A stretch of DNA of 64,000 bases from Boothiomyces macroporosus (GCA_027604185.1 JADGKB010000013.1:124001-188000); one strand, 5' to 3'. Positions 9,563 through 19,311 are shown, numbered from the stretch's first letter. Notes: generated from the letters alone by a model not told the origin. Program-made: numbers and translations.

Positions 9563-10932
9563 TTAATAGCTTTTTCGTATTTCCAAATATAGCTCTCCAC
9601 TTTTTTGGATGATATCCAGCAGCTCTATTGAAAATTTCATTGGTTCTTCAGAGTTATATAAGCACGCTTGATTTCCAGGCTTGAGTTTCCATTTGCCTGG
9701 TTCAGACATCCAGTCTTTAAGATCTACCAATGGACTGTCATCATCATATTTGCTTTGCGCTAACCCGCCATTAATCCACATTGGTGTTTTAGTTTCATCT
9801 AAATGAAGTAGCTGCATGCCACAAATTTCGGTCTCTCCCTCCGATTGGCTGGCAACGCCAGTGATACCAGGCAAGTGAGGACTAAACGCGTATGATTCAT
9901 GCACAGCTTCAAACGCAGTCCAGAATGTTTCTTTGTCGCCATGAAAGTGTTCATATGACTGTTGTCTATAAATTTGTCCGTTCAAGATTGAAACAGCTAG
10001 TAAACCAACAAAGCGTTCTTTTTTGTTGATAAGGACAACACCAGACTCCATTTCATGTGCAGTTTTTTCGTTGAATATTCGCAAGTTGTTTACATTTGGG
10101 GCTAATGGCTTTGGGAGTATGTTCCGCACCCAATCCAAAGTTGCTTGCTTTGCTTTAAACAAACTACGATCGTGGTAAAACAAAGCTTTGTTTTCCAGAT
10201 ATAGCTTGCTGGAAAACAGCAACTCTGGGGATTGTAGAAACACAACATCAGCATCAATCAACATTGCATTTTCAAACGATGATGCGAGCATAGCGAACGG
10301 TTTTATCGCCCATCTAAATCAACAGCTAATTACCCTTTCAGCTGTAATATATTGTTATTAAATATTTTCGTGATATCTCTGGTTGTTGTAAATGGAATCT
10401 TTTCAATTAACTTTTGATTTTCTTCTGAAAGGTCGCCGTTCCCAATGTAAAATACTTCAAATGGGATATTGCACTTATGGACCTTTCTAATCATCTGCAT
10501 TGTGGATACGGCGAGTTTTGCATAAGCATCATACACACACAGCACTATTCCAGTCCCCTGAAACGAATTTTGGAAATCAATTGTTGATAAATAGGATGGT
10601 TGGATCCAATTAAACAGCTTTTCATCCAGCAACCCCTTGAAATGGTAAAATTCTGGAGTTTGGTTGGTGTGATTCATATCATGATATTTCTTGAACAGCC
10701 TCAAATGCTCACCCAGAACCGAGATATCAGTTGGGTGATAATCTGCCAAGACAGCTTTATCAGTATCACTGATTATCGTTCCTACCTTCTTCACTGGTGA
10801 TTGACCCGCTGGAGCCCTGCGATAGAACACCAGGTATAGCAATACTACAATTAAAAGCCCGTGAACTAGAAATCTTCTCTTTAAATCCTGCCTGGTTTTT
10901 CTTGACAGAGTTGAATGAAACAATGTGGACAT
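9563..10932 (-). CDS. MNN1-like alpha-mannosyltransferase, type II membrane protein
   Basis: Fungal Golgi glycosyltransferase of the MNN1/MNT (Mannosyl_trans3) type. A basic cytosolic end is followed by a single anchor (RRFLVHGLLIVVLLYLVFYRR), a stem, and the catalytic domain with 'GTGIVLCVYDAYAKLAVSTMQMIR', 'PFEVFYIGNGDLSEENQ' and the metal-binding DxD in MLIDADVVFLQSPE. Later motifs 'ESGVVLINKKERFVGLLA' and 'HGDKETFWTAFE' also match. A 20-nt intron near 10310-10330 joins QLKG to WAIKPFAMLASSF. A longer N-terminus up to 10980 is open but would overlap the stop of the next gene (10953), so I prefer the Met at 10932. A paralogue at 15403-17058 shares the catalytic domain but lacks this intron. 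Confidence 0.85.
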
Positions 10933-10952
10933 GAAAAAAGCAAAAAGAAATC

Positions 10953-11657
10953 TCATATATTGCGTAAATGGTCGAACCATGAATTAAACGAGAATTTGTC
11001 GTTTGCAACTCTCCTTCCGATCACGCGGGTATCCAAATATTTTCTTATTACCTGCTGGATTTCATCATACTGTAGCATGGAATCGATACACATTTTTTCC
11101 ATTATTATCTGAAGCAATTCGTCCGGAAGCAATAGAATCCTCACTGAAATCAATCCTGCAAGCAGCTGTTTACACCGCTCGCTCTTGTAGTGAACATTTC
11201 GTAAGTTTAGTTGGGTAATCGCATTATCAGAATAGTTGATGAATTCGAATTCAGTAATGTAAAAGTTGCTTTGCAGAGCAACTATCACATCATTGTAAAT
11301 TGAATTATCTTCAATTGAGATCCTTTGACATGCTGTCCTTGATAGAAACCCGCATAATCTTTTTAGTGACTCTGGAGTCCAGTAGATCAATCCAACGAGA
11401 TAAATCCTCTTTACATAAGGATTACGTGACAAGATATCACACAGTTTGATAATCCTAGCTGGATGGCTGGTCATTTGGTTCCTTGTGAATGAATTTGTGA
11501 ATGCAAATAACGATGATTGGCTGGTAGAAGATATGCGAAGACCTCGTAGGGATTTGTTTGCTATCAGCGCATCCGCTCCATGTATCAAATCTTCGGTTTC
11601 TAAAGAAATGTTTACCAGTCTTCCGCTTTTGAACATTTCAAGCTTTTCACTTTCCAT
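10953..11657 (-). CDS. LRR-like protein with F-box-like C-terminal motif (234 aa)
   Basis: Intronless. The first about 170 residues show loose leucine-rich spacing (SLRGLRISSTSQSS, NPYVKRIYLVGLIYWTPESLKRL, RISIEDNSIYNDVIVALQSN, ITQLNLRNV). The C-terminal part has LLPDELLQIIMEKMCI, resembling an F-box or SOCS-box-like helix. A role as a substrate adaptor is only inference. Its start codon is 6 bp from that of the divergent Sel1 gene, and its stop lies close to the start of the next glycosyltransferase, so both neighbours' promoters must overlap coding sequence. Confidence 0.55.
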   Translation of the reverse strand: MESEKLEMFKSGRLVNISLETEDLIHGADALIANKSLRGLRISSTSQSSLFAFTNSFTRNQMTSHPARIIKLCDILSRNPYVKRIYLVGLIYWTPESLKRLCGFLSRTACQRISIEDNSIYNDVIVALQSNFYITEFEFINYSDNAITQLNLRNVHYKSERCKQLLAGLISVRILLLPDELLQIIMEKMCIDSMLQYDEIQQVIRKYLDTRVIGRRVANDKFSFNSWFDHLRNI

Positions 11658-11663
11658 TTGAAA

Positions 11664-13139
11664 ATGAATATTTTCAAATACACAAAAGCCCTCACCGTAG
11701 GAGATTACTACAGGGAAAAGGACCCCAAAACAGCTTTTGAAAATTACCTTGTAGCAGCGGAAATGGGAAGTACAATATCAATGCAGAATGTTGCTTTTTA
11801 TTACAAGACTGGAAAAGGAGTGGAAATGGATCTTGCTAAATCATTTGAATGGACTCGGAAAGCAGCTGAGCTTGGACGGACAGTGTGTATGAATATTCTC
11901 GGCACAAAATATCACACTGGAGAAGGAACCGAAAAAAATTGGAATTTGGCACTCGAATGGTACCAAAAAGCAGCTGAAAAGGGGAACAAAGAGGCATTGT
12001 ACAACATGGGCAAGTTATATTCAGAGAAAGGCCCACATAGAAACCTGAAAAAAGCTGTAGAATACTACTTGCAGTCGAAAATGGGGCTTGCGTATAACAA
12101 TATTGCTGGACTGTACTATGATGGAGAGTTAGGAAAGGATTACGGAAAGGCATTGCATTGGTTCAAGAAGGCAGACGGTGCTAGATACAGTAAATATTTT
12201 ATTGCACTGATATACTTGACTCCAGAATACTACAATGTCGAAATGGCGATCGATTAATTATTAAATTGGAAATCAGTCAACGCTTACAACTTACTGGGAA
12301 TGATTTATTCGTCTTCAAAATACAACAAGAAAGATGTCAAAAACGCTATTCACTTTTATACTTTGGCAGCGGATAACAAGGTGAATGCATCAAGACTGCA
12401 GCTGGCATCCATATATAGAAACAAGGAATATTTTGATGAACCGAATGAGTATATGGCTCAAATGTATGAGTTGCAAGCGCTGGAAGCAGGCTTTTACAAA
12501 TTTAGATTTGACCATTCCTTGTTAAACGTTGATGAATTGCATTCCAATCCAGATCTGCTTTGTAAAGAGGTAAAAGAAAAAGCGGGTCAGGGAATGGCAG
12601 AATATCAAAATATTATGGGAATATTGCACTACAAAGGGTTCTTTGACACACCTCCACTATCCCATGGAGGCTGGTTTCTAAAAGCAGCAGAAAATGGGAA
12701 TATCGACGCCATGTATAACCTTAAAATTTATGAATCAGCATTAATAAGCCCAGCGTCATTGAAATACCTTGACTATTTTCAAAAAACAGATTTTCCAGAG
12801 ACAAACTTCATACTAGCCACTTATTACTTGAACGGCGCATATGTAGAGAAGGATTTAACGAAAGCCATCGCCTATTATGAAAAGAGTATGTTGGGTGGAT
12901 TTGCCTATGCTGCATATGCACTTTACAAATGTTACAAGGCAGGATTGGGAGTGGAAACGGATGAGGAAAAGGCTACATTTTATTTGAACGAAGCAGCAAA
13001 AGAAATTGTTGATGCGCAGTTTGAGTATGGTAGACTCTGTGGGGATGTCAATGAAGCTTCCATGTGGCTATCTTTGGCAGCAATCAACAAGCACCCAAAA
13101 GCCAATGACATGCTGGAAAAGCTCGTAAATTCAACATAA
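11664..13139 (+). CDS. Sel1-repeat (SLR) protein interrupted by one in-frame TAA
   Basis: TPR-like Sel1 repeats run from end to end (e.g. DPKTAFENYLVAAEMGS, DLAKSFEWTRKAAELG, NWNLALEWYQKAAEKGNKEAL, DLTKAIAYYEKSMLGGFAYAA, DEEKATFYLNEAAKE). Such proteins are usually adaptors, for example for chitin synthase or ERAD. At 12255-12257 a single TAA interrupts the frame, but the 42 nt after it remain in frame and complete a repeat (LLNWKSVNAYNLLGMIYSS), and no GT...AG mini-intron spans it in frame. Explanations are a nonsense mutation or pseudogene, an assembly error, or readthrough. The first ATG is taken at 11664. About 490 codons in total. Confidence 0.7.
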
Positions 13140-13155
13140 ATTGCAATTCTTTAAA

Positions 13156-14331
13156 TTACAAATCTTTGTATAGATTGTTTAGTTTTACCAGTTCGTCGTT
13201 TACGTGATAGTCTATATACACACTATGGCAGTCATTGCCAATTTCCAGAAACTTTCGACCCAATGGGTATTGCTGACAGTTCCAGCATATCTTTGCACCA
13301 ACCAATGACTCTAAACCTATCAATGGATGGCTTTTTGGATATTGTATAATCAAAGTTGCAACCTTTACAACAATTAAGCCTAAACATAAACCAAAATTAG
13401 TCGCACTTTCCAATTCTTCGAGAAGAATTGAGGACACGCTTCTGTAGAGCTCGAAATCGGCATAAAAGCCCAAACACGTTTCCAAATTGTTTGACACCTT
13501 CTTGTACCTGTCCAGGATCTCCATTCCCTTTGTAACATGGTCTTCCAAACCAGACGGGGAATTGAATTTTGGGTATAGTTTTAAATTGCATTTATCGCAA
13601 GTACACTTGAAGTAGTATTTATCAAGCATCTTGCATCTGCTATCATACGGATTTATAGGATCGATATACGATATGAAAATTTCTTCGTTCTCCTTGATAT
13701 CTCTTAGAGCCAGCACAATCATTTCTCTTTTTTGATATATGAGTACAGCGTTAGGCACACATGAATGATTCAACATCGATCCTAAGCAAAACGTACCACT
13801 TCCAACTTCAAACAAATCAAAGTCGTAGATAGTAAAATTATTTCGCCGGAATTTGGACAAAATTTCTACCTGCTGCTCAATACTGTGTGTAGTAATCCCA
13901 GATGCTTCTGCTTTCAGTCGCAATTCGACAATCTCTCCGGCAGATAGCTTATCCATGTGGGAAACCAATGATTCAAAGTGGAGTTTCTTTGATATCGAAA
14001 ATATATCAACCGATTCATCTTTGCCTTTATCCATGTAATTGCATATCTTTATCAACATTTCCAATTCCGCGTCATCCAGTCCACACGTTTTTGAATGGCA
14101 GTCCCAATCCTTTTTCTGGCACAAGGCACTGCAGTAATACAGTTTGCACTTGCCACACCGTTTAGTAGCAGCAGCCAGGCACCACTGGCAATTCGTTCTT
14201 GATACAACCCCTAACGCTGTGTCTCTGAAGAGAGCTGTTCCTTTCTTGATATCCCGGGTTGCAACCACCCCTCTATTTCCATCAACGGTGTGTATTTTAA
14301 TCATCGAAGAGGTTTTTCTTTTTGTGTTCAA
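13156..14331 (-). CDS. SMYD-type SET/MYND lysine methyltransferase
   Basis: Intronless, 391 aa. It begins with a SET N-flank (MIKIHTVDGNRGVVATRDIKKGTALF), then a MYND zinc finger with the C-x2-C...C-x2-C...C-x3-C...H-x3-C pattern (CQWC...CGKC...YCSALCQKKDW..HSKTC). The catalytic SET core is GSGTFCLGSMLNHSCVPNAV (the NHSC motif that binds S-adenosylmethionine) and ENEEIFISYID. The post-SET Cys cluster is CTCDKC. The start could be the internal Met at codon 10. SMYD proteins methylate histone or cytosolic lysines; target unknown. Convergent with the Sel1 gene, 16 bp apart. Confidence 0.9.
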   Translation of the reverse strand: MNTKRKTSSMIKIHTVDGNRGVVATRDIKKGTALFRDTALGVVSRTNCQWCLAAATKRCGKCKLYYCSALCQKKDWDCHSKTCGLDDAELEMLIKICNYMDKGKDESVDIFSISKKLHFESLVSHMDKLSAGEIVELRLKAEASGITTHSIEQQVEILSKFRRNNFTIYDFDLFEVGSGTFCLGSMLNHSCVPNAVLIYQKREMIVLALRDIKENEEIFISYIDPINPYDSRCKMLDKYYFKCTCDKCNLKLYPKFNSPSGLEDHVTKGMEILDRYKKVSNNLETCLGFYADFELYRSVSSILLEELESATNFGLCLGLIVVKVATLIIQYPKSHPLIGLESLVGAKICWNCQQYPLGRKFLEIGNDCHSVYIDYHVNDELVKLNNLYKDL

Positions 14332-14417
14332 CTTTTTCTATCCGAACCCTGGAACAACAGGGACTTTCGAGGTTCCTCTAATAAATCAGTCATGCTCGCA
14401 GCTGAGAATCTTGAATA

Positions 14418-15358
14418 ATGAATACGCTTTCCGCTTTATGGCTACTCGTTCAACCATCGCTTGCCCAATTCAATAAAATTTATGTTGATCCAGAAGCAAT
14501 ATGTAATAAAATGGTTATTGATGACTGGAATACACTTGATGTCTACTTTGCAAACACAACAAAACACCAGTATATGACCATTGCCTCGGACTATGCAAAC
14601 AATACAGACTTTGCGTGTGGAAAGAATTTGTGTCTGTATGATATCACAAACCCTTTGGGAGTAATTGCCATTAATGTAACTTCTGCAGGGCAGGTAGTCT
14701 TACAATTAACCTAGTGTATGCCGCCCTACTGTTTTAAAGGCCCTAATCACTTTTATGCCTCCAAAATTCCGTTTGATATCAACCATTTCCTTAACAGCCG
14801 ACATTACGTGATGTCTTTTGCCAACATCACGCTAGGAGAATGCAATATGGGAGAACCGTTCTTGAAGTGCTTAACTGGCGACTGCGGTGGATTTATCAGT
14901 AAGTATTTCTAATTGTAGTTACTCCCAATGGTCCACCCCCAAATACAACCAATCCAGTCGCCCAAATACCTATTCGTGGCATTGGTCCAAATAATCAACC
15001 GGCCACCACTGTTGTGCACTTTCCAGGAACACAGACTGGCACACCCGCTGTTCCCGGAAATACTGGTAGTGGAAATGCTGGGAGTGGAAGCAATGTTGCT
15101 AACTTGAACCAAAATCCTACCCAAAACTCTAACTCCAATCCATCATCTGGAAACTCTGGGGGTTTTAAAAATGATAATGCAGGAGCTCCAGCTGGGGCCA
15201 TTCAATCGAACGATGCAAGTGCAACAACTGCTGGCAGTCCAACCATAACATCCATAGACACAACTTCTCAAATTGGAAACGCACATCCAACTACTACCAG
15301 TGGTTGCATTACATTTTCTATCCCTTGGGCCATACTACTTTTAATAAATTCAATTTAA
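14418..15358 (+). CDS. Secreted cell-surface protein, probable GPI anchor
   Basis: Signal peptide MNTLSALWLLVQPSLAQ, then an N-terminal Cys-containing domain (about 150 residues with CGKNLCLYD, CMPPYCF, CNMGEPFLKCLTGDC) and several N-x-T sites. A long Asn/Ser/Gly/Thr/Pro-rich stalk follows (NTGSGNAGSGSN, NQNPTQNSNSNPSSGNSGG), then a C-terminal hydrophobic tail (SGCITFSIPWAILLLINSI) typical of a GPI signal. Two mini-introns (21 nt at about 14691-14711 and 20 nt at about 14899-14918) are needed; each removes an in-frame stop. Looks like a fungal wall or zoospore-surface protein. No named family. Confidence 0.75.
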
Positions 15359-15402
15359 TCATTTGTGCTGTGGACAAAAACTTTCTCCGAAATCAAATCC
15401 AA

Positions 15403-17058
15403 ATGGCGAGGTATCGCAGCTCAACCATGAATTTTCTCTCCAGAATCCGCTTCAAAAAGAGAGGAATCGTTCTCCTACTAGTGCCAATCCTTTTATTCAT
15501 CGCCTTGTACTATTCTCAGCAAAACCAACCTTATGATCAGCCGGTCATTGAAAAGCCTACAACTCAAAAAAATCCTCAAGTTGACCAGCCAGTAAAGCAA
15601 ATTCATGATGATGAAGTGCCAATAATTGAGAAAATCAATGATGGAAAAGGCATTTCAAAGGATAAAGAGAAAGCGCCTTCCAAGGAAAAGTCAAAGCCTG
15701 AAGACAAACCAGCAGATGTAAAGGAACAAAAACCTGCTGTCGAGGTAGATCATGTGTTGCCAATTCCTGCTAAAGACAAGGAAGAAAAGACCAAGACAAA
15801 CAGTGAAAAGCCTACAGAGTTCAAGTTGGATATATCAGAAAGAGATGAAAAGTTGCTCTCGTATGCCCCAAAAGGGAGTGATGCAATTGACTTTAAAAGA
15901 GTCGGTCAACAGTTCCGCACTTACAGAAAGTACCACGAACAGTTGTGGGACAAGTACAGTAAGGCTACGAAAGCAGAAAAGGAATCAATAATCGCTGCCG
16001 CATCAACATTAGATAAAACCCTATTTTCATGGATTAAAGGGTTTAAGTCTACTATTGATATGCGCGATTCTTTTGAAGGAACTGGGCTGGTAATTTGTGC
16101 GGGAAACCACCAAACGAATTTGGCAATTTCTACCTTGCGCATGATTAGGGATGTTCATGGCAGTAAAATTCCATTTGAAGTCTTTTACAATGGGGACGGC
16201 GATTTGTCAAAAGAGAATCGTGCAAAGTTTGAAAAAGTTCCAAATACCAAAACTGTGGATATTCAAAAAATATTGGACAATAACCAAATTAAAATTAGTG
16301 GCTGGGCAATCAAATCCTTTGCTCTATTAGCGTCCTCCTTTGATAAAGCAATGCTTATTGACGCGGATGTTGTATTCCTTCAATCACCAGATGTGTTGTT
16401 TGATGGCAAGCTGTTTGAAAAGAATGGTGCATTGTTTTTCCATGATAGATCACTTTACAGTCATGGCGAGGAAACCCTCAATTGGTTCAAGTCGTTGATG
16501 CCAGATCCAATGTCAGAGTATGCTTCGAAAATGCGGGTTTTCAAAGGGACTACTGCACATGAGCAAGAGTCTGGTGTTGTTTTAATCAACAAAAGAGAGA
16601 ATATGTTGGGGCTACTGGCAACTTGTGTTCTCAATGTTGACAATTACCGTGAAATTGCTTACAAAAGAGTATTTGGAGACAAGGAAACGTTCTGGGTAGG
16701 ATTTGAATCTATTGAAGAAAAGTACATTTTCAACCCTAGATACCCAGGTGCAGCTGGAGAATTAAAGGAAGTAGAAGGAGAACTGAAATATGAAATTTGC
16801 GCTCGCCAGCTGCTTCATGTTGATGAAAACAGTTTGCCTATTTGGATTAACGGCGGTATTGCTGTCAGTAAATATGACAGTTCAAGTCCACTCGCAAAGC
16901 TGGAATATTACAACTATGAGCCGGGAGAGTGGACGCTACTCTCAGAAAATCGCGCTTGTCTCAAAGTAAAGGAAAAGCCCCCAAAGTTTGAAGGTGAATT
17001 GGCAAGGGTAATCAAAGAAAGCGGTGTTATTGTTCAAAACCAATTAGCGAAACCATAA
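15403..17058 (+). CDS. MNN1-like alpha-mannosyltransferase with long charged stem
   Basis: Paralogue of the 9563-10932 enzyme. Start taken at ATG 15403 (MARYRSSTMNFLSRIRFKKRG) because the upstream extension overlaps the previous gene. Anchor: IVLLLVPILLFIALYY. A roughly 120-residue Lys/Glu/Pro-rich stem follows (KDKEKAPSKEKSKPEDKP). The catalytic domain has GTGLVICAGNHQTNLAISTLRMIR, FYNGDGDLSKENR, the DxD motif in MLIDADVVFLQSPD, QESGVVLINKRENMLGLLA and GDKETFWVGFE. It is uninterrupted: the position of the 20-nt intron in its paralogue reads straight through here (KISGWAIKSFALL). Acts in the Golgi on N- or O-glycans by family knowledge. Confidence 0.88.
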   Translation: MARYRSSTMNFLSRIRFKKRGIVLLLVPILLFIALYYSQQNQPYDQPVIEKPTTQKNPQVDQPVKQIHDDEVPIIEKINDGKGISKDKEKAPSKEKSKPEDKPADVKEQKPAVEVDHVLPIPAKDKEEKTKTNSEKPTEFKLDISERDEKLLSYAPKGSDAIDFKRVGQQFRTYRKYHEQLWDKYSKATKAEKESIIAAASTLDKTLFSWIKGFKSTIDMRDSFEGTGLVICAGNHQTNLAISTLRMIRDVHGSKIPFEVFYNGDGDLSKENRAKFEKVPNTKTVDIQKILDNNQIKISGWAIKSFALLASSFDKAMLIDADVVFLQSPDVLFDGKLFEKNGALFFHDRSLYSHGEETLNWFKSLMPDPMSEYASKMRVFKGTTAHEQESGVVLINKRENMLGLLATCVLNVDNYREIAYKRVFGDKETFWVGFESIEEKYIFNPRYPGAAGELKEVEGELKYEICARQLLHVDENSLPIWINGGIAVSKYDSSSPLAKLEYYNYEPGEWTLLSENRACLKVKEKPPKFEGELARVIKESGVIVQNQLAKP

Positions 17059-17169
17059 ATAATAAAATGATTCTGAGTTGACAAATTTCGGCAGGGTTGT
17101 TTTCCAGCCTGAAAATCAGCCTCCAATTTCGCTACTTTTTTAAAAACCAAATACCCACAGAATTCACTC

Positions 17170-18000
17170 ATGAAATTCCTTCTGCTTGCAACGCTACTAA
17201 CCGCTACATATACAGGAGAGAGCGATCCAGAGATTTACAATATATTCAAAGATGTAATGAATTTGGAAGGAGCTGGTGACCATTTCGAACCAATGCGTTT
17301 GTCAAATAACTATGAAGACGAACCTCAAGAATCGCAAGCGGAACTTCCTGGATCCTTCTTGAAAGGACAGTATTTTGCAGGAAAAGGATCCAGCTCGCCT
17401 TCCAAACTCATGGCATCTACCTCTTGTGATTCTTGCAAACAAGGAGATATAAATTGCTTTTCAAGTTGCGCAAGTACAGTAGTCCGAGGAAAGATAATGG
17501 ATGTCAGTTCAACTGGAGCTACTGTTTCCATTCTGTGCAGTTACACTGGACCTATTTCGTCCAATCTGCAACCCAAGGTTGCATCTAGTCCTCAATCTAA
17601 TCAGGCGAAATTTGTTAAAGTGAATGATGATTCAGAATTTGCACAATATTATGCCAGTTATCAACCAGATCTACTTAAAAGAGATCTCACAAATTCGGCA
17701 ACCTCAATTTCTGTGTCGTTCGACAAATGCTCTCTCACTGCTGGATCCAGTAAATACTTTTTCCTCTTGCAATCTGAAAGTACATTTACAGTAGCCGGCG
17801 GATGCAACGGAATCTTTGAAGATAATATCAGTAACTCTAACTCGATTACTCAGGGTCATCCAGAGACTACGATGGATACTTTGGGAATCTGTAGTCCTTA
17901 CATGACCTTTCAAGAGGGTCTGGAATTGATGTTTCAAAGCAGCGGTATCTCTCTTAGCCCTGTGTGGTTCTTGATTATGGCGTTATGTTTAGCACAATAA
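17170..18000 (+). CDS. Secreted protein with C-terminal hydrophobic tail, unknown family
   Basis: 276 aa, intronless. Signal peptide MKFLLLATLLTATYTGES, then a polar region, a Cys-rich patch (TSCDSCKQGDINCFSSCAS) and a second domain with paired Cys (DKCSLTAG...GGCNGIFED...LGICSPYM). The last about 20 residues (LSPVWFLIMALCLAQ) are hydrophobic and end at the stop, as in a GPI-anchor signal. The C-S-x-C-A...V.VRGKI.D spacing loosely recalls the start of NTR/TIMP-like folds, but I do not assign it. It follows a mannosyltransferase and another surface protein, so a cell-wall context is plausible. Confidence 0.65.
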   Translation: MKFLLLATLLTATYTGESDPEIYNIFKDVMNLEGAGDHFEPMRLSNNYEDEPQESQAELPGSFLKGQYFAGKGSSSPSKLMASTSCDSCKQGDINCFSSCASTVVRGKIMDVSSTGATVSILCSYTGPISSNLQPKVASSPQSNQAKFVKVNDDSEFAQYYASYQPDLLKRDLTNSATSISVSFDKCSLTAGSSKYFFLLQSESTFTVAGGCNGIFEDNISNSNSITQGHPETTMDTLGICSPYMTFQEGLELMFQSSGISLSPVWFLIMALCLAQ

Positions 18001-18196
18001 AGCCTTGTTTCTGTAAATTATTGAAACGTGATTGGGAACAATCAGATGACAGTAACTTTCTGATAATGGTGCGTCCCAACTCGATCTGTTCGATCCAAAA
18101 AGAAAGAGCACTTGTCAAACTGTGCTGAATTAAATAAAAGATGAATTGTTTCTTGCATCATAATCCTTATTTCTTTATTTTCCACTTAAAACAATC

Positions 18197-18231
18197 CTGT
18201 ACAGGGGGTGCGGCTTTCACTCCCTGTACAG
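18197..18231. promoter_or_regulatory. Inverted repeat of two CTGTACAG palindromes upstream of CipC gene
   Basis: Arms CTGTACAGGG (18197-18206) and CCCTGTACAG (18222-18231) are perfect reverse complements separated by 15 bp, and each contains the self-palindrome CTGTACAG. They lie about 20 bp upstream of a TATA box, a typical place for a transcription-factor pair. Confidence 0.5.
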
Positions 18232-18250
18232 CCACAGCAGCACCAGCAAC

Positions 18251-18260
18251 TATAAAAACC
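18251..18260 (+). promoter_or_regulatory. TATA box of first CipC-like gene
   Basis: TATAAAAACC lies 36 bp before the ATG at 18287, a spacing shared with several other genes in the window. Confidence 0.6.
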
Positions 18261-18286
18261 CGCGATTACTTTCAATTGCCATCAAA

Positions 18287-18598
18287 ATGGGCTTGCTCGA
18301 CCTTTTAGCTGGACACGAAGACAACAACAAGATGGTTTACGGAACCTCTGAAATCGAACCACACCACAAGGCAAAGTTCACCCACGAATTGGTTGCTGGT
18401 GCTGCTGCTTTCGAAGCTGCTCGCAAGTACGAACAATACGAAGCTGCTCAAGGTAAACCACAGTCCCACGCTCTTGCAAAGGAAATCTTTGCTGGTTTCT
18501 TGGGTGCTGAAGTTGACAAGCTTGTTGAAACCAAAGGTATGGACTGGATCGACAAGAAGCAAGCTCAAGAACATGGTTTAAGCTTGTTCCAATTCTAA
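18287..18598 (+). CDS. CipC-like protein (DUF3759), copy 1
   Basis: 103 aa, intronless. Matches the fungal CipC/DUF3759 family: H-x-A-K-FTHELVAGAAAFEAARKYEQYEAAQGKPQSHALAKEIFAGFLGAEVDKLVETKGMDWIDK. Members are small cytosolic proteins induced by stress (CipC from Aspergillus was found as a concanamycin-induced protein); biochemical role unknown. Codon choice is strongly biased (GGTGCTGCTGCT, AAG, GAA), which with a clean TATA box suggests high expression. A tandem copy follows at 18997. An antisense ORF across the gene reflects codon bias only. Confidence 0.88.
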   Translation: MGLLDLLAGHEDNNKMVYGTSEIEPHHKAKFTHELVAGAAAFEAARKYEQYEAAQGKPQSHALAKEIFAGFLGAEVDKLVETKGMDWIDKKQAQEHGLSLFQF

Positions 18599-18996
18599 TG
18601 CATTAATAAAAGCACATTAACGTAATGGTTTGATTGTGTAAATTATTGCCAACTGATGTATACCCGCGAATGGGGTTCAGTACGGTGCTGGATGGGATTC
18701 TGTATGATACCGGTTGTCACTCGGCATTGTTCTCTCGCCTTCCATTTCCATCTATGCATCTATTCTGTGGGTGTTTGTTTCCAACAAATCTGCAAATTAT
18801 GCATTAGGAAGGATCAAACTATACTAAATGAAATCACAGATCGCCTTGTAAAGCCATGTTGCCGCTTGTTTTGTTTGATACGTTTTGCTATGCTTCTTTG
18901 GTGCCACCATCCCTTTGATTCATTAGAGCCTGACTGCGATAAGCCCCACTGGAGTGGTATAAATTACCTCGCATTTGATGAAAAACCATTATTGAA
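18599..18996 (+). promoter_or_regulatory. Promoter region of second CipC-like gene
   Basis: About 400 bp between the two CipC copies. TATAAAT at 18958-18964 lies 39 bp before the ATG, preceded by a short inverted repeat CCACT-GG-AGTGG (18946-18957). The CTGTACAG pair of the first copy is not repeated here, so the copies may be regulated differently. A long plus-strand ORF across this region is out of frame with CipC and unsupported. Confidence 0.45.
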
Positions 18997-19311
18997 ATGT
19001 CGATCTTTGGATTATTCGGAGCCCACCACGAAGCAAAAGCTGCTGAAGTATACGGTATGCAAAAGGTTGAACCACAACACAAGGCCTCCCTTACCCACGA
19101 AGTCATTGCTGGTGCTGCTGCATTCGAAGCTGCTCGCAAGTACGAACAGCACTGCGCTGCCAACGGAAAGCCAGATAACCATGCCCTCGCAAAGGAACTC
19201 TTTGCTGGTTTCTTGGGAGCTGAATTGGACAAGTTAGTCGAAACCAAAGGTTTGGACTGGATTGACAAGGAAAAGGCTCAGGGACACGGCATGAGCTTCT
19301 TCAACTTTTAA
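18997..19311 (+). CDS. CipC-like protein (DUF3759), copy 2
   Basis: 104 aa, intronless tandem paralogue: MSIFGLFGAHHEAKAAEVYG, then KASLTHEVIAGAAAFEAARKYEQ, NHALAKELFAGFLGAELDKLVETKGLDWIDK. N- and C-termini differ most from copy 1 (SLFQF versus SFFNF ends). Same biased codon use as copy 1. Likely from tandem duplication. Confidence 0.88.
   Translation: MSIFGLFGAHHEAKAAEVYGMQKVEPQHKASLTHEVIAGAAAFEAARKYEQHCAANGKPDNHALAKELFAGFLGAELDKLVETKGLDWIDKEKAQGHGMSFFNF

Noticed and set aside
9289..9612. 107-codon plus-strand ORF between a 7TM gene and a mannosyltransferase
   Set aside because: No domain, signal peptide or splice structure, and it runs antisense into the glycosyltransferase 3' end.
12255..12257. 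Stop-codon reassignment (TAA coding) suggested by the Sel1 gene
   Set aside because: TAA ends many clearly correct genes in the window (eS1, beta-tubulin, TM9SF, SAM carrier), so the standard code holds. A mutation or readthrough is more likely.
18656..19237. 193-codon ORF spanning the second CipC promoter and gene
   Set aside because: It is out of frame with CipC, and its second half is a shadow of the strongly biased CipC codons.
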